Translations under genes and position numbers: made by a program
Assembly: GCA_016178435.1 (NCBI GenBank)
Contig: JACOTK010000125.1
Coordinates: 1 to 25,082 of the forward strand
Direction of reading: 5' to 3'
Length of the DNA stretch: 25,082 nt
Origin: Actinomycetota bacterium
GTDB taxonomy: Bacteria > Actinomycetota > Acidimicrobiia > Acidimicrobiales > CADCSY01
Shown: piece by piece, positions 14,922 to 25,082 of the stretch
Layout of the letters: the number at the start of each line of letters is the position of its first letter
Position numbering within the stretch: the first letter of the stretch is position 1
The notes under the pieces: generated by a model
Told to the model about the DNA's origin: nothing
What the model saw: only the letters and a program-made list of their open reading frames with translations
Databases searched by the model: none

Positions 14922-15293
14922 TCAGCTTTCCTTCTTCGAGCCGTAGCGGCTGCGGGCCTGTTTGCGATCGCGAACACCGGCGGAGTCGAGCGTTCCGCGA
15001 ATGACCTTGTACCGAACGCCGGGAAGATCCTTCACGCGACCACCACGCACCAGGACGATGGAGTGCTCCTGAAGATTGTGGCCCTCGCCCGGAATGTAGG
15101 CAGTGATCTCGACACCGCTGGAAAGCCGCACACGGGCGACCTTGCGCAGTGCGGAGTTCGGCTTCTTGGGCGTGTTCGTGTACACGCGGGTGCACACACC
15201 ACGGCGCTGGGGAGCGCCCTTGAGGGCGGCGGTCTTGCCCTTGGCCGGTTTTGACTGCCGGCCTTTTCGGACGAGCTGCTGGATAGTGGGCAC
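14922..15293 (-). CDS. rpsL: 30S ribosomal protein S12
   Basis: S12 sits at the decoding centre and controls accuracy; changes at two lysines give streptomycin resistance. The 123-residue product begins MPTIQQLVRKGRQ and has TPKKPNSALRK with Lys43, and GGRVKDLPGV with Lys88 and Asp89 (the residue methylthiolated in some bacteria). Both streptomycin-relevant lysines are the sensitive type. The start is GTG 15293, fixed by the universal MPTI beginning, with TAAGGA 5 bases upstream. It is first in the str unit, behind a promoter candidate and leader hairpin. Confidence 0.98.
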   Translation of the reverse strand: MPTIQQLVRKGRQSKPAKGKTAALKGAPQRRGVCTRVYTNTPKKPNSALRKVARVRLSSGVEITAYIPGEGHNLQEHSIVLVRGGRVKDLPGVRYKVIRGTLDSAGVRDRKQARSRYGSKKES

Positions 15294-15305
15294 GGGTGTC
15301 CTTAC

Positions 15306-15341
15306 TTCGGGTGTTGCGAACGGAAACTCTCAGCACCCGAA
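15306..15341 (-). promoter_or_regulatory. Leader hairpin before rpsL
   Basis: An 8-bp perfect inverted repeat, TTCGGGTG/CACCCGAA on the coding strand (15334-15341 with 15306-15313), encloses a 20-base loop. It lies between the promoter candidate and the rpsL ribosome site and could form in the leader of the str mRNA. No T-tract follows, so it is not a terminator. A regulatory role is only inference. Confidence 0.5.
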
Positions 15342-15369
15342 ACAGCCGGCGCGCGAGATGCGGCTGGCA

Positions 15370-15398
15370 ATTCTAGGGGCCGGGAGATGAAACGGCAA
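15370..15398 (-). promoter_or_regulatory. Promoter candidate for the rpsL (str) operon
   Basis: On the coding strand a -35 TTGCCG (15393-15398) and a -10 TAGAAT (15370-15375) are separated by 17 bases. Transcription would start near 15363, leaving a leader of about 70 bases before rpsL. A weak 5-bp stem ACGGC/GCCGT with a short TTTC tail overlaps the -35 box just after rpoC and is too weak to call a terminator. Confidence 0.6.
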
Positions 15399-15414
15399 AC
15401 AGCCGTCGACGAGG

Positions 15415-18400
15415 TCATGCCAGGTCTTCGGATGGAACCGGGATGTCGGCTTCCTCACCACCCTGCGTCGCCAGCCAGGACGCAAGGTCGTGCTCGCCCT
15501 CTTCCTCCGAGGTCCAGAATTGGAGAGGCTCGTAGTCGGGAGCGAGTGTCTTGAACTGGCGATAGCGCTCCATGCCGGTTCCGGCAGGGATGAGCTTGCC
15601 GATGATGATGTTCTCCTTCAGGCCGAGCAGCGAATCGGAACGCGATTCGATGGCCGCTTCGGTGAGAACCCGGGTGGTCTCCTGGAACGACGCAGCGGAG
15701 AGCCACGACTCGGTTGCCAGTGACGCCTTGGTGATGCCCATCAGCTCGGGACGACCCTCGGCCGGCGTGCTGCCCTCCTGAACGAGCTTCCGATTGACCT
15801 CGGCATAGGCACGTGAATCGACGCGCTCGCCGGGAAGGAAGGTCGACGAACCGGGCTCCTGCACCGCGACCCGCCGGGTCATCTGACGAACGATGAGCTC
15901 GATGTGCTTGTCGTGGATCGAAACGCCCTGGTCGCGATAGACCCGCTGCACCTGGTTCACGAGGTAGTTCTGAGTCTCGCGAACGCCCTTGATCTCGAGC
16001 AGCTCCTTGGGGTCACGGGGACCCTCGACCAGCGCGTCACCGGCTTGCACCTCTTGACCGTCGCTGACCTCAAGGCGGCTCGGACTTGCCACCGTGTAGG
16101 CATCTTCCTCACCGTCGTCGCCCGCAATGGTGATCGTGCGACCGCGGCCCTCGTCGTCGGAAACCCTGACGACACCCGAGCTCCGGGCAAGGGTCGCCTT
16201 TCCCCGCGGGCTGCGGGCCTCGAACAGCTCGACCACACGAGGAAGGCCGCCCGCGATGTCACCCGAGGCGCCGGCGACACCACCGGTGTGGAACGTACGC
16301 ATGGTGAGCTGCGTACCGGGCTCGCCGATGGACTGGGCGGCAATGACGCCCACCGCCTCACCGAGCTCGATATGGCGACCGGTCGCAAGCGATCGGCCGT
16401 AACATGCTGCGCAAATGCCCTGCTCGGCATCACACGTCAGCACCGATCGCACCCGAACACGCGAGATGGTGGTGTCGTCACGCAAGGCGACGAGATCTTC
16501 GGGGGTGAGCATGTGATTGGAGGCCAGGGTCGTGCCGTCCTGAAGCGTCACGGCTTCGAGCAGCACCCGTCCGTCCAGACGGGCCTCCAAATAGGTTCGA
16601 CGAGCAGCGGTGTCGGGTTCGACGTTCTCGATCCAGATGCCACGGGTCGCCCCGCAGTCCTCCTCGCGAATGATCAACTCCTGGGCGACATCGACCAGTC
16701 GACGGGTGAGGTAACCGGAGTCCGCTGTTCGCAGCGCCGTGTCGACAAGGCCCTTGCGGGCGCCGGGCGTGGCGATGAAGTACTCCAGCATCGACAGGCC
16801 TTCACGGAAGTTCGACTTGATCGGTCGAGGAATGAAGTCACCTCGAGGGTTGGTCACCAACCCTCGCATGCCGGCGATCTGGCGGATCTGGAGGATGTTG
16901 CCTCGGGCGCCGGAGCTCACCATCATCTCGATCGGATTGAAGGTGTCCGAGTCCATCGTGACGCGCATGGCCGCTTCGACCTCGCTCGTGGCGCTCGTCC
17001 AGATCTCGACTTCCTTCTGACGCCGCTCGCCATCGGTGATGATGCCCCGCTTGAACTGGCCCTCGACCTTGTCGGCTTCCTTCTCGTAACGGTCGAGGAT
17101 GGAGCGCTTCTCGGCCGGCGTCCGCACGTCGTCGATGGAGAAGGTCAGACCCGACTGCGTCGCGTAGCGGAATGCCACGTTCTTGATCGCGTCGACACTG
17201 TCGGCCACCACACCCTTGGGGTAGTTGTCCGACAGCAACTCGACGATGGTTCCGACGTTCGTGGTCTTCTTGCCGATCACGTCATTGACAAAGCCGAAGC
17301 CCTCCGGGAGCGCCCGGTTGAAGAAGAGGCGACCGGCGGTGGTCTTCGAGTACACCGCATGCCCATTGCTCGCGGCTTCGTCACGCAACTCGGGATGACG
17401 CACCTCGATCGGCGCGTGCAATGCGATGACGCCCTCATCGTAGGCGCGTTCCACCTCATGGAGATGACGGAACACGAGTCCGGCGCCTTTGGCCTCCTCG
17501 TTCATGAGGGTGAGGTAGTAGCAACCGAGAACCATGTCCTTGGTCGGGGTGATGATCGGTCGACCGTTCGACGGCGACAGGATGTTGTTCGACGAGAGCA
17601 TCAGCACCCGCGACTCGGCCTGAGCCTCTGCCGACAGGGGCAGGTGCACGGCCATCTGGTCCCCGTCGAAGTCGGCGTTGAAGGCGGTGCAGACCAAGGG
17701 GTGGATCTGGATTGCCTTGCCCTCAACCAGGACGGGCTCGAACGCCTGGATACCCAGACGGTGCAACGTCGGCGCACGGTTCAACAGAACCGGATGCTCA
17801 CGGATGACGTCTTCGAGAACGTCCCACACCTGAGGACGACGACGCTCAACCATCCGCTTGGCCGACTTGATGTTCTGCGCAAGCTCGGCATCGACAAGGC
17901 GCTTCATCACGAAGGGCTTGAACAACTCGAGCGCCATCAGCTTGGGCAGCCCACACTGGTGCAACTTGAGGGTGGGGCCGACCACGATGACCGATCGACC
18001 GGAGTAGTCGACGCGCTTGCCCAGGAGGTTCTGGCGGAATCGTCCCTGCTTGCCCTTGAGCATGTCCGAGAGCGACTTCAACGGACGGTTGCCCGGACCC
18101 GTCACCGGTCGTCCACGACGACCGTTGTCGAACAGCGCATCAACCGCTTCCTGAAGCATGCGCTTCTCGTTGTTGACGATGATGCCCGGGGCACCGAGAT
18201 CGAGCAGTCGCTTCAGGCGGCTGTTGCGGTTGATGACCCTGCGATAGAGATCGTTGAGGTCGGATGTCGCGAACCGACCGCCGTCGAGTTGCACCATGGG
18301 TCGCAGATCCGGGGGAATCACCGGCACCACGTCGAGGATCATCGCACGGGGATTGTTCACACGACGGCCGTGCTCGTCACGACGGTTGAAGGCCGAGACG

Positions 18401-19331
18401 ATCTTCAGCCGCTTGATGGCCTTCTGACGACGCTGCGCCGACAGAGGCTTCTGGCCGTCCTTGGGCTCGATCGCCTCACGGAGCTTGATCTCCTCCTCGT
18501 CGAAGTCGATGCGCTCGATGAGGCGGGCGAGGACCTCTGCGCCCATGCCTCCCTCGAAGTACTCGCCGTAGCGGTCAACCAGCTCGCGCCACAACATCTC
18601 GTCTTCGATGATCTTGCGGGCGTGCAGATCACGGAACTCGTCGAATGCACGACGCACCAACTCGATCTCACCATCCGCGCGCTCGCGCACGTTGGCGATG
18701 TCGCGTTCGGCGAGCTTCTGGCGAGCCTTCACATCCGCCTCGCGAGCACCATCGGCCTCGAGGGCCGAAAGCTCCTCCTCGAGCTGCTTGTACTTGCGGT
18801 CGATGTCGAGATCACGCTGCTTGGCGATCTCGTCCAACTCCTCGCCCAACTCGGCTTCGAGGTTGGGAAGCTCCTCGTGACGGCGCTCCTCGTCAACCCA
18901 CGTGACGAGATTCGCAGCGAAATAGATCACCTTCTCGAGCTGCTTGGCCTTCAGCTCCTCACGAGGCGTAATGCCCGCGAGCAGGTAGGCCAACCAGGAA
19001 CGCGTACCGCGGAGGTACCAGATGTGGACCACCGGGGCCGCCAACTCGATGTGGCCCATGCGGTCACGCCGAACCTTGGAGCGAGTGACCTCGACGCCAC
19101 AACGCTCACAGATGATGCCCTTGAAACGAACTCGCTTGTACTTGCCGCAGTAGCACTCCCAGTCCTTGGTGGGACCGAAGATCTTCTCGCAGAAGAGGCC
19201 GTCCTTCTCCGGCTTCAACGTGCGGTAGTTGATGGTCTCGGGCTTCTTCACCTCGCCGTTGGACCACGTTCGAATGGAATCGGCTGTCGCCAGACCGATG
19301 CGCAGTTGATCGAAATCGTTGACGTCGAGCA

Positions 19332-19332
<1 letters not shown>
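15415..19332 (-). CDS. rpoC: DNA-directed RNA polymerase subunit beta'
   Basis: Beta' holds the catalytic centre of RNA polymerase. The 1305-residue product begins MLDVNDFDQLRIGLATADSI and has the N-terminal zinc site Cys60, Cys62, Cys75, Cys78. A charged coiled-coil insertion follows (about 140-235), as in Actinomycetota, then the catalytic NADFDGDQ at 552-559 with Asp554, Asp556 and Asp558. The bridge helix GARKGLVDTALRTADSGYLTRRLVD starts at residue 857. The second zinc region (CDAEQGICAACYG) and trigger loop GTQLTMRTFHTGG come after it. The residue before the bridge helix is Pro856 where most bacteria have His. The ATG shares one base with the rpoB stop (TGATG). Confidence 0.99.
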
Positions 19333-22937
<3,605 letters not shown>

Positions 22938-23036
22938 AGCGGCTCCTCAAGAGAGGGCGGGCAGGGCACGAATGCGCGCGCGCACGAGCAGTTGTCAAGG
23001 TCGAAAACGAGCAAGGCGCGAGCACGGCAACGAATG

Positions 23037-23065
23037 ATCCTATCAAGCAGGACGGCAGTATGCAA
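23037..23065 (-). promoter_or_regulatory. Promoter candidate for rpoBC
   Basis: On the coding strand a -35 TTGCAT (23060-23065) and a -10 TAGGAT (23037-23042) are separated by 17 bases. The start point would be near 23030, giving a leader of about 90 bases before rpoB. The same -10 sequence occurs before rplC, which strengthens both calls. It would allow rpoBC to be made separately from rplJL. Confidence 0.65.
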
Positions 23066-23086
23066 CTGAAAGGACTCGGATGTCAT

Positions 23087-23129
23087 GAATCGTGATGAAG
23101 GCAAGCAAAGCCCGCCTTCATCACGATTC
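23087..23129 (-). promoter_or_regulatory. 16-bp perfect hairpin between rplL and rpoB
   Basis: A perfect 16-base inverted repeat (coding strand GAATCGTGATGAAGGC, pairing 23114-23129 with 23087-23102) encloses an 11-base loop and begins 13 bases after the rplL stop. No T-tract follows, so it is not a standard intrinsic terminator. Escherichia coli has an attenuator and an RNase III site in the same gap. A processing, 3'-end-stabilising or partial termination role here is inference. Confidence 0.8.
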
Positions 23130-23142
23130 GATCAAGACGAGA

Positions 23143-23529
23143 CTACTTGACCTCGACAGAACCACCGGCGGCTTCAAGCGCAGCCTTGGCCTTCTCGGCG
23201 TCTTCCTTCGAAACCTTCTCGAGAACGGGCTTGGGCGCGCCGTCAACCAGATCCTTGGCCTCCTTGAGGCCCAGGTTCGTCAGCGTCCGCACTTCCTTGA
23301 TGACCTGAATCTTCTTGTCACCGGCAGCGGTGAGAATCACGTCGAACTCACTCTGCTCCTCGGCCGCAGCCTCGCCTCCACCACCGGCGGCAGCAGGAGC
23401 CATGCCGGCAACAGCGACCGGCGCCGCAGCCGTAACGCCGAACTTCTCCTCGAAGTCCTTCAGAAGCTCGGAAAGTTCGAGCACGGTCATGTTCGAGATC
23501 GCTTCGAGGATCTCTTCCTTCGTTGACAT
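23143..23529 (-). CDS. rplL: 50S ribosomal protein L7/L12
   Basis: L7/L12 forms the multi-copy stalk that recruits and activates translation GTPases. The 128-residue product has the N-terminal dimer domain (MSTKEEILEAISNMTVLELSELLKDFEEKFGV, 1-32), a flexible Ala/Gly hinge (about 33-58) and the C-domain with KKIQVIKEVRTLTNLGLKEAKDLVDGAPKPV (about 72-102) that touches the factors. The start is five bases after the rplJ stop, and a GAGGAGG ribosome site lies in the end of rplJ, which favours a high translation rate for this multi-copy protein. Confidence 0.99.
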   Translation of the reverse strand: MSTKEEILEAISNMTVLELSELLKDFEEKFGVTAAAPVAVAGMAPAAAGGGGEAAAEEQSEFDVILTAAGDKKIQVIKEVRTLTNLGLKEAKDLVDGAPKPVLEKVSKEDAEKAKAALEAAGGSVEVK

Positions 23530-23534
23530 GGTAA

Positions 23535-24281
23535 CTACGCCTCCTCGGGCGACTCGTCGGAAACAACCTCGGCTGCGTCTGCAGCCTCGGGGGTGGGCAC
23601 CTCGGCTGCGTCTGCAGCCTCGGGGGTGGGCACCTCGGCTGCGTCTGCAGCTTCGGGGGTGGGGGTTGCCTCGATCGCATCGGAAACCACTTCGGGCTCG
23701 ATGGCCTGCTCGGCAACGGGGGCGCCGAGGGCACCGCCCTGGTCGATCAGCGCCTTCAGGCCGTAGGCAAGGTTGCGCGGAAGCGCTTGGAGCAGCCCTG
23801 CGAACTGTTGCATCGGAGCAGCGATGCCACCGGCGAGGCGGGCCAGCAGCACCTCGCGAGGAGGAATGTCGGCCAGGGTTCGGACATCGTTGGCCGACAG
23901 GAGCTTGTCGCCCAGAATGCCGCCCTTGAGCACAAGCGCAGGATTGCCCTTTGCGAAATCACGGAGCGCCCGCGCAACGCCCACGGCGTCGCCTTCGACG
24001 AAGGCCAGGGCGGTGGGTCCGACGAGAAGCTCTTCGACGCCTTCGATGGCGAGGTCACTCACCGCGCGGCGAACCAGCGTGTTCTTGTAAATCTTGTAGT
24101 CGCCGCCGGCCTGTTGCAGCGAACGACGCAGATCGGCAAGCTCGCCGACCTTGAGACCGCGGTACTCGGTGAGCATGACCGCGCCGGCAGACGAGAAGCG
24201 CTCTCGCACCTCTCGCACGACCGCGACCTTCTCCGGCCTCGGCTCTCTCGCCTCGGGGCGGTCAATCGTTGTGGTCTCCAT
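23535..24281 (-). CDS. rplJ: 50S ribosomal protein L10 with repeated acidic C-terminal tail
   Basis: L10 anchors L7/L12 dimers to 23S rRNA and is the usual autoregulator of its operon. Of 248 residues, about 15-110 form the RNA-binding domain (VMLTEYRGLKVGELADLRRSLQQAGGDYKIYKNTLVRRA). About 130-185 include the helix that binds L12 dimers (LARLAGGIAAPMQQFAGLLQALPRNLAYGLKALIDQ). The family is usually 165-180 residues. Here a tail from about 190 adds some 60 residues rich in Ala, Glu and Pro, with three 11-residue repeats at 206-238. The ATG at 24281 has a GAGG ribosome site. It is preceded by an attenuator-like leader. Confidence 0.98.
   Translation of the reverse strand: METTTIDRPEAREPRPEKVAVVREVRERFSSAGAVMLTEYRGLKVGELADLRRSLQQAGGDYKIYKNTLVRRAVSDLAIEGVEELLVGPTALAFVEGDAVGVARALRDFAKGNPALVLKGGILGDKLLSANDVRTLADIPPREVLLARLAGGIAAPMQQFAGLLQALPRNLAYGLKALIDQGGALGAPVAEQAIEPEVVSDAIEATPTPEAADAAEVPTPEAADAAEVPTPEAADAAEVVSDESPEEA
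23568..23666 (-). repeat. 33-base tandem repeat, three copies, inside rplJ
   Basis: Three 33-base units lie at 23568-23600, 23601-23633 and 23634-23666. The first two are identical in DNA and the third differs at a few bases near its end. They encode an 11-residue unit (PTPEAADAAEV) in the C-terminal tail of L10. The frame-preserving length and near identity suggest recent duplication or slippage. Confidence 0.95.
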
Positions 24282-24328
24282 ACAAACCTCAGAGTCGAGA
24301 AGCCCGTTGTCAAACGAGCAGGAACATG

Positions 24329-24357
24329 AAAAAGGGGCTCACGCAAACGTGAACCCC
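24329..24357 (-). terminator. Intrinsic terminator (attenuator) in the rplJ leader
   Basis: On the transcribed strand a 10-bp stem GGGGTTCACG/CGTGAGCCCC (24348-24357 with 24334-24343, one G-T pair) closes a TTTG loop and is followed directly by five T. This is the classical intrinsic terminator form. It lies 47 bases before the rplJ start, not at the end of a gene cluster, so it most likely works as an attenuator, with read-through feeding rplJ-rplL. Confidence 0.85.
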
Positions 24358-24416
24358 TGGGTCTTGCTCGGAGTTCACCTCGTCAGGCGGGCCGAAGCCC
24401 TTTCAGCGATGCCGAG
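24329..24416 (-). ncRNA. Ribosomal protein L10 leader (candidate attenuation RNA)
   Basis: Upstream of the terminator, the coding strand has a stem CTCGG/CCGAG (24412-24416 with 24367-24371). It encloses a small hairpin GGGC TTCG GCCC (24389-24400) and the segment CCTGACGAGGTGAA, which resembles the L10-binding part of known L10 leaders. The sequence GTGAACTCC (24370-24378) can instead pair with GGGGTTCAC (24349-24357), forming a 9-bp antiterminator that excludes both the terminator and the CTCGG/CCGAG stem. The inferred model is that excess L10-L12 binds and stabilises the upstream fold, frees the terminator arm, and shuts off the operon. Confidence 0.65.
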
Positions 24417-24506
24417 TAGCGGCGTCGCACCATGATGTCTGCGGTGAATGAACTATTGGTTGTGCAGGCAGGCTAGCGCCTCGATCGCCGAACTGCCACA
24501 TGCAGG

Positions 24507-25082
24507 TCAGGAAGGTGCGACGACCTTGACCCGAGCCGGATCGACCCGAACGCCGGGTCCCATGGTGGACGACAGGGCAATGCGCTTGACATAGCGGCCC
24601 TTGGCGCCGGATGGCTTCGCTCGAACCAGCTCATCCATCACCGCATGGGCGTTCGCCTGAAGCGCCGATATCTCGAAGCTCACCTTTCCGATCGGGACGT
24701 GGACGTTGGCGCCCTGTCGCTCGGTCCGGTACTCGACGCGACCACCCTTGAACTCGGTGACCGCCTTGCCGACATCCATGGTAACGGTACCGGTCTTGGG
24801 GTTCGGCATGAGACCGCGAGGTCCCAGGGCACGACCCAACTTGGCCACCTGGGCCATCAGATCCGGCGTCGCGATGGCGACGTCGAAGTCGAGCATGCCG
24901 CCTTCGACCGCTGCGATGAGATCGTCGGAACCCACATGATCGGCTCCCGCAGCGCGCGCGTCGCTCGCCGCCTCGCCCGCCGCGAACACCGCGACACGCA
25001 CGTTGGTACCGGTTCCCGACGGAAGAGCAACCGTCCCACGGACCTGCTGATCGGGCTTTCGGGGGTCGACACCGAGTTGAAC
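24507..25082 (-). CDS. rplA: 50S ribosomal protein L1 (3' part, cut by right window edge)
   Basis: L1 forms the mobile stalk that releases deacylated tRNA from the E site and, in several bacteria, represses its own L11-L1 operon. The last 191 residues are present. The reading frame is open to the window edge, and alignment by eye to E. coli L1 puts the first visible residue near position 46, so about 45 are missing. Seen here are the segment DPRKPDQQVRGTVALPSGTG, the signature GPRGLMPNPKTGTVT (fragment residues 87-101), and the ending SSTMGPGVRVDP. rplK would be expected just outside the window. It is followed by a 225-base gap before rplJ with no strong promoter seen. Confidence 0.98.
   Translation of the reverse strand, partial: VQLGVDPRKPDQQVRGTVALPSGTGTNVRVAVFAAGEAASDARAAGADHVGSDDLIAAVEGGMLDFDVAIATPDLMAQVAKLGRALGPRGLMPNPKTGTVTMDVGKAVTEFKGGRVEYRTERQGANVHVPIGKVSFEISALQANAHAVMDELVRAKPSGAKGRYVKRIALSSTMGPGVRVDPARVKVVAPS

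Noticed and set aside
12575..15004. 809-codon plus-strand open frame across fusA, rpsG and rpsL
   Set aside because: It crosses several real genes and their gaps on the other strand and shows no family motif.
15376..15412. Possible rpoC terminator (ACGGC/GCCGT stem)
   Set aside because: Only five pairs and a broken T-tract, so it is too weak to call.
22977..22998. TTGACA-like box and a CG-alternating run before rpoB
   Set aside because: TTGACA (22993-22998 on the minus strand) has no -10 at a workable distance, and the GCGCGCGC run is short. The TTGCAT/TAGGAT pair upstream is much better.
24430..24506. Search for a separate rplJ promoter after rplA
   Set aside because: TAGCCT and similar hexamers occur but none has a fitting -35 box, so read-through from rplKA with attenuation is the simpler view.

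Overview
The window is a housekeeping translation and transcription locus. It holds 31 protein genes, all read leftward (minus strand), with no tRNA, rRNA, CRISPR array, insertion sequence or phage gene visible. It appears to come from a member of the Actinomycetota. Supporting signs are the str-S10-spc gene order downstream of rpoBC, the four-cysteine zinc-binding S14 in the spc cluster, the long coiled-coil insertion near the N-terminus of RpoC, and RpoB/RpoC sequence style. A deep-branching class such as Acidimicrobiia is my best guess, but that finer placement is inference. Base composition looks moderately GC-rich and uniform, with no sign of recent transfer.

Layout in the direction of transcription (high to low coordinates): the 3' part of rplA (L1) is cut by the right edge. 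A 225-base gap carrying an L10-type leader with a terminator follows, then rplJ-rplL (the L10/L12 stalk). A 205-base gap with a 16-bp hairpin and a promoter leads to rpoB-rpoC (RNA polymerase beta and beta'). A 121-base gap with a promoter and leader hairpin leads to rpsL-rpsG-fusA-tuf-rpsJ (S12, S7, EF-G, EF-Tu, S10). A 267-base gap with a promoter and structured leader then precedes rplC-rplD-rplW-rplB-rpsS-rplV-rpsC-rplP-rpmC-rpsQ-rplN-rplX-rplE-rpsZ-rpsH-rplF-rplR-rpsE-rpmD-rplO-secY. SecY is cut by the left edge. No gene-free stretch exceeds 300 bases.

From rplC to secY genes are packed very tightly, with many one-base TGATG or four-base ATGA/GTGA/TTGA stop-start overlaps, which suggests translational coupling and balanced synthesis. 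The three promoter candidates (before rpoB, rpsL and rplC) share a -10 of TAGGAT or TAGAAT and a 17-base spacer. Together with the rplJ attenuator they divide the locus into separately adjustable units for stalk proteins, RNA polymerase, str genes and S10-spc genes.

The most interesting observations are regulatory or concern protein tails. There is a mutually exclusive antiterminator/terminator before rplJ. The S10-operon promoter and a long structured leader lie after rpsJ rather than before it. Tandem repeats sit in the C-terminal extensions of L22 (histidine-rich) and L10. A few substitutions occur at normally conserved positions in RpoC and L2. I found no unknown multi-gene system; the genes are core genes.
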